This document shows positions 15,796-25,617 of a DNA stretch of 64,000 bases, piece by piece. The stretch is from assembly GCF_000761545.1 (NCBI RefSeq), contig NZ_JPMY01000002.1:186001-250000 (forward strand). The letters are read 5' to 3'. The DNA is from Pseudomonas sp. ML96. GTDB taxonomy: Bacteria; Pseudomonadota; Gammaproteobacteria; Pseudomonadales; Pseudomonadaceae. Within the stretch, counting starts at the first letter, position 1, and every line of letters starts with the position of its first letter. The translations under genes were made by a program, and so were the position numbers. A model generated the notes under the pieces. The model was not told where the DNA came from and did no database searches. It worked only from the letters and a program-made list of their open reading frames with translations.

Positions 15796-16809
15796 ATGAA
15801 AGCCATCGCCTACTACCAGTCCCTGCCCATCGATCACGCCGAGTCGCTGCTCGACGTCGAACTGCCGGCGCCGCAACCCGGCCCGCGCGACCTGCTGGTG
15901 GAGGTCAAGGCCATCTCGGTCAACCCGGTGGACACCAAGATCCGCCAGCGCGTATCGCCCGAGGCCGGCCAGGCCAAGGTGCTGGGCTGGGACGTGGCCG
16001 GCGTGGTGGTGGCGGTGGGTGACGAGGTCAAGCAGTTCCGCCCCGGCGACAAGGTGTTCTACGCCGGCGCCATCGACCGTGCCGGCGCCAACAGCGAGCT
16101 GCACGTGGTGGACGAGCGCATCGTCGGGCGCATGCCCGGCTCGCTGGACTTCGCCCGCGCTGCCGCCCTGCCGCTGACCGCCATCACCGCCTGGGAACTG
16201 CTGTTCGAGCGCCTCGGCGTGCGCGAGGGCCACGGTGATGAAGGCCAGACCCTGCTGGTGGTCGGCGCTGCCGGTGGCGTCGGCTCGATCCTGGTGCAGC
16301 TGGCCCGCCAGCTCACCGGCCTGACCGTGATCGGCACCGCCTCGCGCAGCGAGACCCAGGACTGGGTACGCGAACTGGGCGCCCATCATGTGATTGACCA
16401 CAGCCAGCCGCTGCGTCCGCAACTGGAGGCACTGGGCATCGCGCAGATCAGCATGGTCGCCAGCCTGACCCACACCGACCAGCACCTGGACCAGTTGGTC
16501 GACGTGCTGGCGCCGCAGGGCAAACTGGCGCTGATCGACGATCCGGCGCAGCTCGACGTGGCCAAGCTCAAGCGCAAGAGCCTGTCGCTGCACTGGGAGT
16601 TCATGTACACCCGCTCGCTGTTCCAGACCGACGACATGATCGAGCAGCACCGCCTGCTCAACCGGGTCAGCCAGCTGATCGACGACGGCGTGCTGAAGAC
16701 CACCCTGGGCGAGCACTTCGGTCGTATCGACGCGGCCAACCTGAAACGCGCCCACGCCCTGCTGGAGAGCGGCAAGTCGCGCGGCAAGATCGTCCTCGAA
16801 GGCTTCTGA
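15796..16809 (+). CDS. Zinc-type alcohol dehydrogenase family / quinone oxidoreductase-like enzyme
   Basis: Start at ATG 15796 after AGGAG gives 337 residues. It is an MDR-superfamily enzyme: MKAIAYYQSLPIDHAESLLDVELP, VKAISVNPVDTKIRQ, VLGWDVAGVVVAVGDEVKQFRPGDKVFYAG, PLTAITAWELLFERLGV, and the NADPH-binding VVGAAGGVGSILVQLARQL. No structural or catalytic zinc ligands are evident, so despite the family name it is probably a zinc-free NADPH-dependent reductase of quinones or enones. Divergent from a LysR gene that likely controls it. Confidence 0.92.
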   Translation: MKAIAYYQSLPIDHAESLLDVELPAPQPGPRDLLVEVKAISVNPVDTKIRQRVSPEAGQAKVLGWDVAGVVVAVGDEVKQFRPGDKVFYAGAIDRAGANSELHVVDERIVGRMPGSLDFARAAALPLTAITAWELLFERLGVREGHGDEGQTLLVVGAAGGVGSILVQLARQLTGLTVIGTASRSETQDWVRELGAHHVIDHSQPLRPQLEALGIAQISMVASLTHTDQHLDQLVDVLAPQGKLALIDDPAQLDVAKLKRKSLSLHWEFMYTRSLFQTDDMIEQHRLLNRVSQLIDDGVLKTTLGEHFGRIDAANLKRAHALLESGKSRGKIVLEGF

Positions 16810-17022
16810 TATCGAAGGCTCCGTGCCGGCCGTGCAATGCGGCCTGCACAGCGCCGATTCTCATCCAGTTCCTCCTCTCCTCCGTACTCAATTCCCAACA
16901 ACGGGCGCACACGGCACAACCGGACGGGCGGCCGGCACGCTGAAGGGCAGCGGCTAGACTCAAGAAGACCCGGCGAGCAGGCAGTGGTCCGGGGAGTTCC
17001 ACCGGATTGCTGGGGGTTCAGG

Positions 17023-20000
17023 ATGCGACCCATGTTCGACCGGCCATTAGCGATGGCCACCGTTTTTCTCCTGTTCGGCATCGCCTGGATACTCGGCGGC
17101 GACCTGCTGCTGCGCATGCTGGATCTTGCCCCCACCACCTTCGCCTGGCTGCAGACGCTCATGGCGCTGCTCTTCGTCGCACTCGGCGGTCTGCTGATCC
17201 TGCTCCTCGGCCAGCGCCAGCGGCGCGCCCAGCAGCAAGCGCAGCAGGCCGTGCAGGACCTGAGCCTCAAGCTGAACCAGGCGCAACACGATGCCGGACT
17301 CGGCCTGTGGCAGTACGACGGCCGCCTGCGCTGCTCCGCCGAGGCCCTGCAGCTGTTCGAGCGCACCGCCACGGAAACCGACGCCAGCCTCGACGACCTG
17401 CTCGGCTGGATCTACCCGAGCGACCGCAACGCCGCCCAGCGTGCCCTCGACATGCTGCAGCGCGAAGGCGCGCCGCTGCTGATCAACGTGCGCCTCAATC
17501 GCCCGGCCAGCGAACCGCCGCTATGGCTGCTGCTGCGCGGCAGCCGCGCGGAGGACGGCAGCCTGCATGGCAGCGTGCAGAACATCAGTGGGCAGAAGCG
17601 CGACGAGCAGGCCCTGCGCGAGAGCGAACAGCGCTTCCGCCAGCTGTTCGAGCAGACCCCGCACATCGCCGTGCAGGGTTACGACAGCGAGCGCCGGGTG
17701 ATCTTCTGGAACCAGGCCAGCACCCAGCTGTATGGCTACAGCCTGGCCGAGGCGCTGGGCCGGCGCCTGGAGGATCTGATCATCCCGCCACCGATGCGCG
17801 CCAAGGTGGTCAGCGGCGTCAGCGCCTGGATGATCGGCGGCCCGGCCATTCCTGCCGCCGAGCTGACCCTGCGCCATCGCGACGGCAGCGAGGTGCACGT
17901 GTATTCCAGCCATCTGATGCTGCGCAATGCACGCAACCAGCTGGAGATGTACTGCGTCGATGTCGATCTCGGCCGGCAGATGACCGCCCACCAGCAACTA
18001 GAGGCCAGCGAGAGCCGTTACCGCGAACTGGTGGAGCAGCTGCACGAGGCGATCTTCCTCACCGATGGCAGCGGCCGCCTGACCTTCGTCAACCCGTCCT
18101 GGCAGACCATCACCGGCTACAGCATCCAGCAGAGCATCGGCCATCCGCTGCTCGACTTCATCGAGGACGACCAGCGCGACGCCGCCGAGCAGCACATCGC
18201 CGCCATCCTCGCGCGCCAGCAGAGCAGCTGGATTGGCGAGCTGCGCCTGCGCGACGCCAATGGCCGCGCACACTGGGTTTCGCTGCGCCTGGCCGCCGGC
18301 GCACAGCATGGCTTGGGCCTGCGCGGCAGCCTCGACGACATTCACGAGCGGCGCTACAGCCAGGCCGTGCAGGAAGCGCGCAACGCGGTGCTCGACCGCA
18401 TGCTGGCGCAGGCACCGCTGGAGGAGAACCTGGCCGACATGGCCCGCCGCCTGGAACGCATCAGCCCGGAGATGCTGGTGTCGATCATGCGTCTGGATGA
18501 CGGCCTGCTGCACCTCATGACCGCGCCCAGCCTGCCGGCCAGCTATGTCGAGGTGGTCAACGGCATGGCGGTCGGCGTCGACCGCGGCAGCTGCGGCCAC
18601 GCCGCGGCCTGTGGCGAGCTGACCATAGTCGAGGACATCCGCAACCACCCCAACTGGATCGACTTCCGCGAGGTCGCGCAGCAGGCCGGGCTGCGTGCCT
18701 GCTGGTCGCTACCGTTCAAGAGCGACCAGAACCAGGTGCTCGGCGTGTTCGGCATCTACTACCGGCGCCCGGCCCGGCCGAGCCGCGAGGATATCGAGCT
18801 GGTCACCGAGTTTACCCGCCTGGCCGGCCTCGCCGTGCGCCAGCAACAGCGCGATGCCGAACGTCTGCAGAGCGAGCTGCGCTTCCGTTCCACCTTCGAG
18901 CAGGCCGCCGTTGGCATCGCTCATCTGGCCCCGGACGGCCGCTGGCTGCGAGTCAATCAACGGCTGTGCCAGATGCTCGGCTACAGCCGCGAACAGCTGC
19001 TGCAGCTGACCTTCCAGGACATCACCCACCCCGACGACCTGGACAAGGACCTCGGCCTGACCCGCCAACTGCTGGCCGGCGATATCCAGCGCCTGACCAT
19101 GGAGAAACGCTACCTGCAGCGCAGCGGCAACGTGCTCTGGGCCAACCTCAGCGCCACCCTGGTGCGCCACACCAACGGCGAGCCGCACTACTTCATCTCG
19201 GTGGTCGAGGACATCGGCGTGCGCAAGCAGCAGGAACTCGCCCTGCAGCAGGCCGCCACGGTGTTCGAGAGCACCCAGGAAGCGGTGGTGATCGTCGATG
19301 CGCGGCGGCGCATCCTCACCAGCAACCCGGCCTTCAGCAACATCACCGGGCTGAGTCCCGAGGATGCCCTCGGCCGGCGCCTGCCGCTGCTGCCGGACAA
19401 CAGCCTGGATCGCTCGCGCTATCGCAGCCTGTGGCGCAAGGTGCAGAACAACGGGCACTGGCAGGGCGAGATGAACAGCCGCCGCCGCGATGGCTCGCGT
19501 TTCCCGTTCTGGCTCACCGTCAGCCGGGTGCGCGACTGCGACCCGCAGCAACCGCAGTACGTGCTTACCTTCACCGACCTCAGCCAGTACCGCGACAGCC
19601 AGGAGCGCCTGGCCCACCTGGCGCACTTCGACCCGCTCACCGACCTGCCCAATCGCCTGTATGCCATGGAGCGCCTGGGCCATGCCCTGGAGCACGCGCA
19701 GCGGCACCAGGAGCGGGTGGCGGTGCTGTACTTCGACCTGGACAACTTCAAGACCATCAACGAGAGCCTCGGCCACAAGGTCGGCGACGAGCTGCTGGTG
19801 GCCGTGGCCCGCCGCCTGCAGCAGCGCCTGCGCAACGAAGACACCCTGGCGCGGCTGACCAGTGACGAATTCCTCGTGGTGCTGGAAAACCTGCAGCGCC
19901 CTGAGGAAGCGGCCAGCATCGCCCGCACCCTGATCGAATTGCTGGAGCGCCCGCTGCCGCTGGGCAACGGCCGTGAGGCCTACCTGGGCGCCAGCATCGG

Positions 20001-20916
20001 CATCAGCCTCTATCCGGACGACGGCCAGAGCAGCGACGACCTGCTACGCAACGCCGACAGCGCCCTGCACCAGGCCAAGCAGGAGGGGCGCAACACCTTC
20101 CGCTTCTACACCCAGGGCCTGACCCACCAGGCGCACACCCGCCTGACCCTGGAAGGCCAGCTGCGCCAGGCACTCAAACGCAACGAATTCGTCCTCCACT
20201 ACCAGCCCCTGCTGCGCGGCAGCGACGGCCATGCCATCGGCGTGGAGGCCCTGCTGCGCTGGAACAGCAACGAAGGCATGGTCTCGCCGGCGCAGTTCAT
20301 TCCCCTGGCCGAGGAGACCGGGCTGATCGTGCCCATTGGCAACTGGGTGCTGCGCGAGGCCTGCCGGCAGATGCAGTTCTGGCGCCAGCAGGGCATGGAC
20401 CTGCACACCCTGGCGGTGAACCTGTCGCCCCGCCAGTTCCGCCAGGCCGACCTGGTGCAGCAGGTGCGCGAGGCCCTGCACGATACCGGCCTGCCGGCCG
20501 AGCACCTGGAACTGGAGATCACCGAGGGCGCGCTGATCGAGAATGTCGAACAGGCCCAGGCCACCCTGGCCGCGCTCAAGGAGCTGGGCCTGAAGCTGGC
20601 CATCGACGATTTCGGCACCGGCTATTCGTCGCTGGCCTACCTGCGCCGCTTCCCGCTGGACAAGCTGAAGATCGACCAGAGCTTCATGCGCGGCGTGCCG
20701 GAGGACCAGGCCAACCTGGAAATCGTCGCCACCATCGTCGGCCTGGCGCGCAACCTCAAGCTCTGCGTGCTGGCCGAGGGTGTGGAGACCCTGGAGCAGC
20801 TGCAGGCCTTGCGCCAGCTGGGCTGCGAGCAGTGCCAGGGCTACCTGTTCAGCCGCCCGCTGAGCGCCGTGCAACTGGCCCACTGGCTGCATAACGACCA
20901 GCAGTCGGTCGGTTGA
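17023..20916 (+). CDS. Membrane PAS/GAF sensor with degenerate GGDEF and intact EAL domain
   Basis: Start at ATG 17023 after GGGGG (1297 residues). Two membrane helices (about 10-30, 40-62) are followed by PAS-like domains at about 86-192, 202-318 and 331-440, a GAF domain at 456-608, PAS at 619-735 and 743-855, GGDEF at 865-1030 and EAL at 1040-1290. The GGDEF signature reads TSDEF (946-950), so cyclase activity is doubtful, yet the RxxD I-site (RNED, 937-940) is present at the right spacing. EAL motifs are complete: EALLRW (Glu 1075), ELEITEG, IDDFGTGYSS, KIDQSF, AEGVET. It probably degrades c-di-GMP in response to several internal cues. Confidence 0.94.
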   Translation: MRPMFDRPLAMATVFLLFGIAWILGGDLLLRMLDLAPTTFAWLQTLMALLFVALGGLLILLLGQRQRRAQQQAQQAVQDLSLKLNQAQHDAGLGLWQYDGRLRCSAEALQLFERTATETDASLDDLLGWIYPSDRNAAQRALDMLQREGAPLLINVRLNRPASEPPLWLLLRGSRAEDGSLHGSVQNISGQKRDEQALRESEQRFRQLFEQTPHIAVQGYDSERRVIFWNQASTQLYGYSLAEALGRRLEDLIIPPPMRAKVVSGVSAWMIGGPAIPAAELTLRHRDGSEVHVYSSHLMLRNARNQLEMYCVDVDLGRQMTAHQQLEASESRYRELVEQLHEAIFLTDGSGRLTFVNPSWQTITGYSIQQSIGHPLLDFIEDDQRDAAEQHIAAILARQQSSWIGELRLRDANGRAHWVSLRLAAGAQHGLGLRGSLDDIHERRYSQAVQEARNAVLDRMLAQAPLEENLADMARRLERISPEMLVSIMRLDDGLLHLMTAPSLPASYVEVVNGMAVGVDRGSCGHAAACGELTIVEDIRNHPNWIDFREVAQQAGLRACWSLPFKSDQNQVLGVFGIYYRRPARPSREDIELVTEFTRLAGLAVRQQQRDAERLQSELRFRSTFEQAAVGIAHLAPDGRWLRVNQRLCQMLGYSREQLLQLTFQDITHPDDLDKDLGLTRQLLAGDIQRLTMEKRYLQRSGNVLWANLSATLVRHTNGEPHYFISVVEDIGVRKQQELALQQAATVFESTQEAVVIVDARRRILTSNPAFSNITGLSPEDALGRRLPLLPDNSLDRSRYRSLWRKVQNNGHWQGEMNSRRRDGSRFPFWLTVSRVRDCDPQQPQYVLTFTDLSQYRDSQERLAHLAHFDPLTDLPNRLYAMERLGHALEHAQRHQERVAVLYFDLDNFKTINESLGHKVGDELLVAVARRLQQRLRNEDTLARLTSDEFLVVLENLQRPEEAASIARTLIELLERPLPLGNGREAYLGASIGISLYPDDGQSSDDLLRNADSALHQAKQEGRNTFRFYTQGLTHQAHTRLTLEGQLRQALKRNEFVLHYQPLLRGSDGHAIGVEALLRWNSNEGMVSPAQFIPLAEETGLIVPIGNWVLREACRQMQFWRQQGMDLHTLAVNLSPRQFRQADLVQQVREALHDTGLPAEHLELEITEGALIENVEQAQATLAALKELGLKLAIDDFGTGYSSLAYLRRFPLDKLKIDQSFMRGVPEDQANLEIVATIVGLARNLKLCVLAEGVETLEQLQALRQLGCEQCQGYLFSRPLSAVQLAHWLHNDQQSVG

Positions 20917-20982
20917 CCCAGGTCATGGAAGGCCACAGGCGCAGGTCTACACTGCAGCTTCACCCTTTTCAGGAGGATCGCG

Positions 20983-21174
20983 ATGAACATCAGCATCCAA
21001 CAGGTGAAGACTGCCACTGGGCTGCCGCGCTGGCAGGTGTGCATGGACCAGCACGGGGTCAGTTTCCGTAGCGAGGCGGAGGCCCGCAGCTTCGTCAATG
21101 TGCTGCGCGCACGCCTGCAAGCGCCTCACCCGCTGCCGTGGCGCGGCGCCGCACAGGTGCGTAGCGCCAGCTGA
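20983..21174 (+). CDS. Small conserved hypothetical protein (63 residues)
   Basis: A strong AGGAGG ribosome site seven bases before ATG 20983 supports real translation. The protein, beginning MNISIQQVKTATGLPRWQVCMDQHG and containing VSFRSEAEARSFVNVLRARLQAP, resembles a short beta-beta-alpha unit. I do not recognise a family. It stands between the GGDEF/EAL gene and the convergent exporter gene, whose stop lies 6 bases away. Confidence 0.75.
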   Translation: MNISIQQVKTATGLPRWQVCMDQHGVSFRSEAEARSFVNVLRARLQAPHPLPWRGAAQVRSAS

Positions 21175-21180
21175 GCCTCG

Positions 21181-22368
21181 TTAGAATTCCAGGTTGCGTG
21201 AGCGCGCATGCCGGGTGCTGGCTACGGCCAGCACCACGGTGATCGCACCGCACAAGGCGATTACCGCGGCCATCGGCCGTGCGGTGCCGTCATGCAGCAT
21301 GCCGACCAAAGAGGAAGTCGCCGCCGCCACGCAGAACTGCAGCGAGCCCATCAGCGCCGAGGCACTGCCGGCCAGGGCGCCCTGCCCGGCCATGGCGCAG
21401 GCGGTGGCATTAGGCAGCACGCAGGACAGGCTGGCGGTGCTGATGAACAGCGGAATCAGCAGCGGCCACAGCTGCTCCGGCTGGGCCATGGCCACCGCCA
21501 GCAGCGCCAGGGTCGAGGCGCCATACACCCACACCGTGCGCTTGAGCCAGTAACCCGGGCCGTGGTGGCGCAGCAGCCAGCCGTTGAACTGGGCGGTGAG
21601 GATGAAGCCGGCGGCATTGGCACCGAACAGCCAGCCATAGTGCTCGGCCGGCACGCCGTACAGTTCGATGAAGATGAAGGGCGAACCGGAGATGTAGGCG
21701 AACATGCCGGCCATAGCCACGCCGCCAGTGAGCCCGAAGCCGACCAGGATGCGGTCACGCAACAGCACCAGGTAGCGGCTCAGCGCGCCACTCAATGGCT
21801 GCGGCGCGAACTCGACCGGGCGGGTTTCCGGCAGCCACAGCAGCACCGCGAGCAGGCACAGCGCGCTGAACAGCATCAGGCCGAAGAAGATCGACTGCCA
21901 GCCGAACAGCTGCAGCAGCAAGCCGCCGCCCAGCGGCGCAAGAATCGGCGCCACGCCCATCACCAGCATCAGCTTGGAGAACACCTTGGCCGAGGTCAGC
22001 GGGTCGCACAGGTCACGCACCACCGCGCGCGAGATGACCATGCCGGCGCTGCCACCCAGGGCCTGGACGAAGCGCGCACCGATCAGCCACTCGAGGCTCG
22101 GCGCCAGCGCACAGGCCAGCGAGGCCAGGGTGAACAGCACCACGCCGATCAGCAGCGGCACGCGCCGGCCGTAACGGTCGGCCAGCGGGCCATACAGCAG
22201 CTGACCGAAGGCGACGCCGGCGAAGTAGGAGGCCAGCGACATCTGGATGTGCTCGACGTCGGTGGCGAAGTACTGCGCCAGCGCCGGGAAGCTCGGCAGA
22301 TAGAAGTCGATGGCCATAGGGCCGAAGGCGCTCAGGGTGCCGAGGATGAGCAGAATACGAAAATTCAT
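21181..22368 (-). CDS. Bcr/CflA family drug-resistance MFS transporter
   Basis: The 395-residue protein has about 12 membrane helices and Bcr/CflA features: LGTLSAFGPMAIDFYLPSFPALAQYFATD, GQLLYGPLADRYGRRVPLLIGVVLF (MFS motif A), and GSAGMVISRAVVRDLCDPLTSAKVFSKLMLVMGVAPILAPLGGG. Family members export bicyclomycin, chloramphenicol-type drugs or sulfonamides by proton antiport; the substrate here is unknown. It follows the RND pump genes in the same direction but is separated from them by a terminator, so it is transcribed on its own. Confidence 0.92.
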   Translation of the reverse strand: MNFRILLILGTLSAFGPMAIDFYLPSFPALAQYFATDVEHIQMSLASYFAGVAFGQLLYGPLADRYGRRVPLLIGVVLFTLASLACALAPSLEWLIGARFVQALGGSAGMVISRAVVRDLCDPLTSAKVFSKLMLVMGVAPILAPLGGGLLLQLFGWQSIFFGLMLFSALCLLAVLLWLPETRPVEFAPQPLSGALSRYLVLLRDRILVGFGLTGGVAMAGMFAYISGSPFIFIELYGVPAEHYGWLFGANAAGFILTAQFNGWLLRHHGPGYWLKRTVWVYGASTLALLAVAMAQPEQLWPLLIPLFISTASLSCVLPNATACAMAGQGALAGSASALMGSLQFCVAAATSSLVGMLHDGTARPMAAVIALCGAITVVLAVASTRHARSRNLEF

Positions 22369-22394
22369 GAGTTATCCACTGCGGGGTCACCCCC

Positions 22395-22423
22395 GGAAAA
22401 ACAAGGGCGCCCATGGGCGCCCT
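22395..22423 (-). terminator. Terminator of the RND efflux operon
   Basis: Stem AGGGCGCCC (22404-22412) and GGGCGCCCT (22415-22423) with a two-base gap, followed on the minus strand by a TTGTTTTT U-rich run. Confidence 0.85.
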
Positions 22424-22464
22424 GAGTGTCTGCTGGCGGGAGATCATACTCCCGCGCAGTGCGG

Positions 22465-25400
22465 TCAGTGCTGCTCGGCCGTATCGTGCTTGGCCTTGCG
22501 TTTGTCCAGTTTGTCGGCCAGCGATTCTACCAGCAGGTAGAACATCGGAATCATGAAGGTCGCCAGCAGGGTGGCGGCGAGCATGCCACCGATGACCCCG
22601 GTGCCGATCGAGTGGCGGCTGGCCGAACCGGCGCCGCTGCTGATGGCCAGCGGCACGCAGCCGAGGATGAAGGCCAGCGAGGTCATCACGATCGGTCGGA
22701 AGCGCAGCTTGGCCGCCTCCATCGCCGCCTCGAAGATACCCATCTTCTGCTCCTCGCGACACAGCACGGCGAACTCGATGATCAGAATGGCGTTCTTCGC
22801 TGCCAGGCCGATCAGGGTCACCAGGCCGACCTGGAAGTACACGTCGTTGGCCAGGCCACGCATCCAGATCGCCAGGATCGCGCCGAACACGGCGAAGGGC
22901 ACCGCCGTGACCACGGCCATCGGCAGGGTCCAGCGCTCGTACTGCGCGGCCAGGATCAGGAACACCAGGATCAGGCCGAAGATGAACGCGGTGCTACCCG
23001 AACCCTGGGTCGCCAGCTCTTGGAAGGCCGAGCCGATCCAGGCCAGGTTGTACTGCTCGCCAAGCACCTCGTCAGCTACTTCCTGCATGGCCTGCAGCGC
23101 CTGGCCGGAGCTGTAGCCCGGCGCCGGGCCGCCGAGCAGCTTGGCCGCCGGGTAGACGTTGAAGCGCGCGTAGGAGTCCGGCCCGAGGATGCGCTGCACA
23201 CGCACCAGCGAGGTCAGCGGAATCAGGTCGCCACTGCTGGAGCGCACGTAGACCTGGGTCAGGTCTTCCGGGCTACGGCGGAAGTTGGCTTCCGACTGCA
23301 GGCTGACCTGCCAGGTGCGGCCGTACAGGTTGAAGTCGTTGACGTAGTAGCTGCCGAAGGTCGCCTGCATGGCGGTGAACACATCGTTGATCGCCACCCC
23401 CAGAGCACGCGCCTTGGTCCGATCCAGATCGATGAAGTACTGCGGCACATCGGCGTGGAAGGTGCTGTTGACCCCCGCCAGCTCCGGGCGCTTGGAGGCG
23501 GCAGCGACGAACTTCTGCACCACCGCGCTGAGATCGTCGATGGAGCCGCCGCTGCGATCCTGGATATAGGCCTCGAAGCCACCGGTGGTACTCATGCCGC
23601 TGATCGGCGGCGGGTTGAAGGTCATCACCAGGGCATCCTTCTGCTTGGCGCCCATGCCCATGAACTGCCGCGGCAGGTTCCGCGCATCCAGCTCCTCGGT
23701 GGTGCGCTCCTTCCAGTCCTTCAGCGGAACGAACGACACCCCGGCGTTGCTGCGCGTGCCGAAGGTCAGCACGTCGAAGCCGGCGAAGGTCACCACATCC
23801 TCCACCGCCGGGTGCTTCATCAGCTCCTCGGTGACTGCGCTGGTGACCTGATCGGTACGGCTCAGCGAGGCCGCCGGTGGCAGGAAGTAGGCGTTGATCA
23901 CATAGCCCTGGTCCTCGTCCGGCACCAGCGAGCCCGGCACCCGGCCGAACAGCACGACCATGATGGCGATCATCCCGCCGAACAGCGCCACGCCGATCAG
24001 CGAGCGCTTGAGGAAGAAACGCACGCCGGCGGTATAGCCACTGGTGAAGCGCTCGAAGCCATTGTTGAACCAGCGGAACGGAGCCGCCGGCTCCTTGTGC
24101 TCGGGCTTGAGAATCAGGGCACAGAGCGCCGGCGACAGGGTCAAAGCGACGATGCCGGAGATCACCACCGACACCGCGATGGTGATCGCGAACTGCTTGT
24201 ACATCTGCCCCGCCAGGCCGCCGAGGAAGCCCACCGGGATGAACACCGCGCACAGCACCAGGACGATGGCGACGATCGGCCCGGTCACCTCCTCCATGGC
24301 CTTGATCGCCGCCTCGCGCGGGCTGAGCTTCTCGGTGCGCATCACCCGTTCGACGTTCTCCAGCACCACGATGGCGTCGTCCACCACGATGCCGATGGCC
24401 AGCACCATGCCGAACAGGGTCAGCAGGTTGATCGAGAAGCCGAGCATGTACATGCCGGCGAAGGTGCCGATCAGCGATACCGGGATCGCCAACACCGGGA
24501 TCAGCGTGGCACGCCAGTTCTGCAGGAAGATGTAGACCACCAGCATCACCAGTACGAGAGCCTCGATGAAGGTGTGGATCACCTCCTCGATGGAGACCTT
24601 GACGAACTTGGTGGTGTCGTAGGGGATCTTGTAGGCGATGCCCTCGGGGAAACGCTTGGACAGCCGCTCCATGGTTTTTTGCACCGCGTCCGCAGTATCC
24701 AGGGCGTTGGCGCCGGGTTGCAGGTAGATACCGAAGGCGGCGTTCTTCTTGCCGTTGAGGCTGGTGACCAGCGAGTAGTCCTGGGCGCCCAGTTCGATCC
24801 GTGCCACGTCCTTGAGCAGCAGGCTGGCACCGGTCGCGTCGGTACGCAGGATCACCTGCTCGAACTCCTCAGGCGTGGTGAAGCGGCCCTTGGTACTCAC
24901 CGTGTAGGTGAAGTCCTGCGGCGACGACAGCGGCTCCTTGCCGAAGTTACCGGCGGCGAATTGCGAGTTCTGCTCCTGGATGGCGCTGACCACGTCGCTC
25001 GGCGTCATGTCGTACTGCGCCAGCTTGTCCGGGCGCAGCCAGATGCGCATGGAGTAGTCCTTGGAGCCGAACTGGCTGGCGTCGCCCACGCCGTGGATAC
25101 GCTTGAGTTCGTCGATGACGTTGATCAGCGCGTAGTTGCTGATGAAGATCGGGTCACGCGAGCCATCCGGCGAGAACAGGGTCACCACCTGCAGGATGTC
25201 GGAGGATTTCTTCTCCACCTTCACGCCCTGCCGGCGCACTTCCTCGGGCAGCTTGGCCAGCGCGGCCTGTACCCGGTTGTTGACGTCGATGGTGGCCTGA
25301 TCGGGGTCGGTGCCGACCTCGAAGTACACGGTCAGGCTCATCGCGCCATTACTGTCGGAGTTGGATAGCTGGTAGATCATGCCCTCGACGCCGTTGATCT

Positions 25401-25605
25401 CCTGCTCCAGCGGCGCGGCCACGGTCTCGGCGATGACCTGCGAGCTGGCGCCCGGGTAGGCCGCCGTCACCGCCACCTGCGGCGGCAGGATCTCGGGGTA
25501 CTGGGCGACAGGTAGCGAGCGCATGGCCGCAAGGCCGGCGAGGATGATGACGATGGAGATGACGGCAGCGAAGATCGGTCGGTCGATAAAGAACTTGGAG
25601 ATCAC
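22465..25605 (-). CDS. RND multidrug efflux transporter, inner-membrane permease (HAE1 family)
   Basis: The 1046-residue permease starts [28 protein letters not shown] and has the full AcrB layout: twelve helices, two large periplasmic loops, the helix-4 proton-relay segment [26 protein letters not shown] (paired Asp residues), and [18 protein letters not shown]. It belongs to the drug-exporting HAE1 branch (AcrB/MexB/MexK-like); I do not assign a Mex name. It would form a tripartite pump with the adapter encoded just upstream (12 bases apart). No outer-membrane channel gene is adjacent, so it probably borrows an OprM-like protein. Confidence 0.95.
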   Translation of the reverse strand: MISKFFIDRPIFAAVISIVIILAGLAAMRSLPVAQYPEILPPQVAVTAAYPGASSQVIAETVAAPLEQEINGVEGMIYQLSNSDSNGAMSLTVYFEVGTDPDQATIDVNNRVQAALAKLPEEVRRQGVKVEKKSSDILQVVTLFSPDGSRDPIFISNYALINVIDELKRIHGVGDASQFGSKDYSMRIWLRPDKLAQYDMTPSDVVSAIQEQNSQFAAGNFGKEPLSSPQDFTYTVSTKGRFTTPEEFEQVILRTDATGASLLLKDVARIELGAQDYSLVTSLNGKKNAAFGIYLQPGANALDTADAVQKTMERLSKRFPEGIAYKIPYDTTKFVKVSIEEVIHTFIEALVLVMLVVYIFLQNWRATLIPVLAIPVSLIGTFAGMYMLGFSINLLTLFGMVLAIGIVVDDAIVVLENVERVMRTEKLSPREAAIKAMEEVTGPIVAIVLVLCAVFIPVGFLGGLAGQMYKQFAITIAVSVVISGIVALTLSPALCALILKPEHKEPAAPFRWFNNGFERFTSGYTAGVRFFLKRSLIGVALFGGMIAIMVVLFGRVPGSLVPDEDQGYVINAYFLPPAASLSRTDQVTSAVTEELMKHPAVEDVVTFAGFDVLTFGTRSNAGVSFVPLKDWKERTTEELDARNLPRQFMGMGAKQKDALVMTFNPPPISGMSTTGGFEAYIQDRSGGSIDDLSAVVQKFVAAASKRPELAGVNSTFHADVPQYFIDLDRTKARALGVAINDVFTAMQATFGSYYVNDFNLYGRTWQVSLQSEANFRRSPEDLTQVYVRSSSGDLIPLTSLVRVQRILGPDSYARFNVYPAAKLLGGPAPGYSSGQALQAMQEVADEVLGEQYNLAWIGSAFQELATQGSGSTAFIFGLILVFLILAAQYERWTLPMAVVTAVPFAVFGAILAIWMRGLANDVYFQVGLVTLIGLAAKNAILIIEFAVLCREEQKMGIFEAAMEAAKLRFRPIVMTSLAFILGCVPLAISSGAGSASRHSIGTGVIGGMLAATLLATFMIPMFYLLVESLADKLDKRKAKHDTAEQH

Positions 25606-25617
25606 GGGCCTTGCTCC

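Noticed and set aside
22426..25368. 980-codon open frame opposite the RND permease gene
   Set aside because: The permease on the other strand has complete family motifs; the antisense product is His/Gln/Arg-rich without membrane or domain signals.
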